A DNA stretch of 21,491 nt from a virus. Both the position numbers and the translations under genes were made by a program. The notes below the pieces were generated by a model. It saw only the letters and a list, made by a program, of their open reading frames with translations, ran no database searches and was not told where the DNA came from. This document shows, piece after piece, positions 21,306 to 21,491 of the stretch (its first letter is position 1; every line of letters starts with the position of its first letter). Location: IMG/VR virus record IMGVR_UViG_3300031707_000214, positions 1 through 21,491 of that record, one strand, 5' to 3'.

Positions 21306-21491
21306 CTAGAAGGGCATCAATTCTTTAATTTGTGTGCCATAAAGATCGAGACTTCCACCTACCGTTAGACCTTGCGGCAATTCTTTAATTTGTGTGTCTC
21401 CAAGATCGAGACCTCCACCTACCTTTAGACCTTGCGGCAATTCTTTAATTTGTGTGCCATAAAGATAGAGACCTCCACCTACCGTTAGACC
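21306..21491 (-). CDS. Leucine-rich-repeat protein (C-terminal end, runs off the window)
   Basis: The frame enters from the right edge and stops with TAG at 21306. The 61 visible residues are three tandem 20-residue repeats of the form G-L-x-V-G-G-x-L-x-L-x-x-T-Q-I-K-E-L-P-Q, ending in M-P-F. This matches a bacterial/viral leucine-rich-repeat type with L-P-x-G-L-x-V-G-G spacing, which forms a curved beta solenoid used for protein binding. Role and full length cannot be judged from this end. Confidence 0.75.
   Translation of the reverse strand, partial: GLTVGGGLYLYGTQIKELPQGLKVGGGLDLGDTQIKELPQGLTVGGSLDLYGTQIKELMPF
21318..21491 (-). repeat. 60-base tandem repeats
   Basis: Copies begin at 21318, 21378 and 21438 with an exact 60-base period and only a few substitutions. 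They are the coding repeats of the leucine-rich-repeat protein. The near-identity points to recent expansion or ongoing homogenisation. Confidence 0.9.

Noticed and set aside
21318-21491. CRISPR-like array
   Set aside because: The repeats are contiguous, 60 bases long, without unique spacers, and translate as leucine-rich repeats.

Overview
The window looks like a stretch of a large tailed double-stranded DNA phage (Caudoviricetes). It has a split HK97-type major capsid gene, two fibre-like virion genes, many small unrecognised genes with strong Shine-Dalgarno (SD) sites and ATGA start/stop overlaps, several homing endonuclease genes and a phage-type NAD+ salvage pair. There are no tRNA or rRNA genes and no host core genes. 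The host cannot be named from the sequence.

Layout. Bases 1-6493 hold the capsid gene and homing elements. The probable major capsid gene (minus strand, exons 4742-4015 and 2942-2555) is interrupted by a 1.07 kb group I intron that carries a Vsr-like endonuclease gene. Downstream on the minus strand lie a GIY-YIG endonuclease fused to a GNAT/Mom-like domain, a small Cys-pair protein and the start of another endonuclease. On the plus strand a 507-residue free-standing homing endonuclease follows. Bases 6486-9354 hold small accessory genes, including a frameshifted gene, a probably shortened gene and a protein with two H-x-S-I motifs typical of 2H phosphoesterases (relatives include anti-CBASS Acb1).

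Bases 9351-15307 form a minus-strand, largely overlapping gene series. It runs from two unrecognised proteins and a zinc-ribbon-like protein through a bifunctional NMN adenylyltransferase/Nudix enzyme and nicotinamide phosphoribosyltransferase (two steps from nicotinamide to NAD+), then a membrane/zinc-ribbon/collagen-like protein, a small duplicated protein and a ParB-like protein. Bases 15308-15964 hold a divergent plus-strand pair. Bases 15898-21142 are a second minus-strand series: a 366-residue protein, a second copy of the duplicated small protein, a tiny membrane peptide, two fibre-like virion proteins and three or four small acidic or unrecognised genes. At the right edge, a protein of 20-residue leucine-rich repeats runs off the window and is followed by a clear intrinsic terminator.

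Themes. Three stand out: homing elements clustered on the capsid gene; plausible counter-defence functions (NAD+ rebuilding, 2H phosphoesterase); and gene remodelling by duplication, frameshift and truncation. All functional names come from motif recognition by eye, without database search.
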